DNA of 64,000 nucleotides from Streptomyces sp. NBC_01788. Lineage in GTDB: Bacteria; Actinomycetota; Actinomycetes; Streptomycetales; Streptomycetaceae. The DNA lies in the NCBI RefSeq assembly GCF_035917575.1, contig NZ_CP109090.1, positions 6,200,001 through 6,264,000 on the forward strand. Direction: 5' to 3'. The translations under genes were made by a program, and so were the position numbers. Position 1 is the first letter of the stretch; each line of letters starts with the position of its first letter. Positions 63,453 to 64,000 of this stretch are shown one piece after another. The notes beneath the pieces are model-generated. The model had not been told where the DNA came from, searched no databases, and saw only the letters and a list, made by a program, of their open reading frames with translations.

Positions 63453-63988
63453 TCAGGCCACCGAGTGTGTGATCGTGCCGGTGTACGCGCCGGAGGCGAC
63501 GGTGCTGGGGACGTTCACGATCACCGTCGGGTCCCAGGAGGCGCTGTTGGCGCCGCCACCCGCGGTGTGCGCGAACGCCGTCTGCGCGGAGGAGAGTGCG
63601 ACGGCCGCGGCGGCGGTGGGCTGGCCCGGAGTGAAGGTCCCACTGCCGTTGGTGCTGGTGGCGGGCCCCGACCAGTACTCGACGTTGCTGTCGGGATGGA
63701 CTGGTTGGCACCGCCGGCGCCGGTGGTGAAGGCCGTGGACGTCACCGTCGCCGTCCACGGAGCGGGCACAACACCGCGCTGGTCGTTGACCGTTACCGCG
63801 CCGAGCTGGCCGGTCGCCGTCCCACCGAAGGTGGTGTTCGACAACGCCGCGGACGCCGGTGTGCTCACGGCCAGGGCCCCACCCTGCACGGTGAACGTGA
63901 CTGCTGTGTCCTGGGCTTGAGCCGAAGGCGTCACCGCGGCCAGCACGAGCACGGCGGCTCCGACAGCCACCGCGGGCAAAGTTCTCAT
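63453..63988 (-). pseudogene. WxL-like secreted protein (copy 2), one-base frameshift
   Basis: From ATG 63988 the frame gives a signal peptide (VGAAVLVLAAVTPSAQAQ) and TAVTFTVQGGALAVSTPASA, up to GGANQSIP. The next frame continues DSNVEYWSGPATSTNGSGTF ... PTVIVNVPSTVASGAYTGTITHSVA to stop 63453. Adding one C in the CCC at 63693-63695 restores a 178-residue WxL-like protein parallel to the 61789-62421 product. First gene of the cluster. A sequencing error in a C run is as likely as a mutation. Confidence 0.82.
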
Positions 63989-64000
63989 CTGCGTTCTTCC

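Overview
The window is chromosomal DNA of a Streptomyces. GC content is very high with strong third-position G/C bias, several starts look leaderless with TANNNT boxes 6-8 nt upstream, and the gene content is typical of the genus: an AldO-type alditol oxidase, a CelS2-like LPMO beside a GH12 endoglucanase under a perfect CebR box, an XRE/DUF397 pair, a DevR/OsdR-type dormancy locus with narGHJI, and the actinobacterial sulfate-assimilation operon with its leader peptide. No rRNA, tRNA or CRISPR array was seen.

Layout. 0-9.6 kb is housekeeping and accessory genes: a 3'-5' exonuclease preceded by a truncated copy of its own N-terminus, a small lipoprotein, an APH-like kinase, a macrolide glycosyltransferase under an operator-bearing leaderless promoter, an MMPL transporter, DUF1697, an aldo/keto reductase, a ketopantoate reductase, and a wrecked Rv2466c-type DsbA gene. 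9.8-19.7 kb is one long leftward sulfur operon: leader peptide with attenuator-like hairpins, sir, a zinc-ribbon protein, cysH, cysC, cysD, cysN, an ssuABC-type sulfonate/sulfate ABC transporter, and a CbiX-type chelatase that fits siroheme supply to Sir. It is interrupted between cysH and cysC by a short IS605/TnpB-type remnant. 19.7-32.4 kb holds GNAT, a secreted protein, a GAF regulator, AidB-like dehydrogenase, YihY, ThuA, an HTH regulator, a type-B carboxylesterase, a second copy of the small lipoprotein family, and homocysteine S-methyltransferase.

32.5-41.4 kb is an IS graveyard (IS1182, IS701 and IS5 remnants, a broken CPBP protease, a gene cut by an in-frame TAG, orphan hypotheticals). 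Inside it sit the intact cellulolytic pair GH12+LPMO and a MerR-alpha/beta-hydrolase fusion regulator with a MerR-type promoter. 41.4-47.7 kb carries the XRE/DUF397 pair with a divergent histidine-kinase-like ATPase, alditol oxidase, a radical SAM protein with an unusual cysteine spacing, and a membrane protein joining a sigma-like/zinc-finger cytoplasmic half to an extracellular CBM2.

47.8-58.9 kb is a hypoxia/dormancy locus: phosphoketolase, DevR-type response regulator, Acg-type nitroreductase, pyridoxamine-oxidase-like flavoprotein and narGHJI. narG has a one-base frameshift and narH has lost most of its middle, so respiratory nitrate reduction from this locus should be dead unless these are assembly errors. 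59-64 kb has RsgA, a SpoIIE-type phosphatase and a WxL-like surface-protein cluster (two small WxL-like proteins around a membrane-anchored DUF916-like protein), one member of which also carries a one-base frameshift in a C run.
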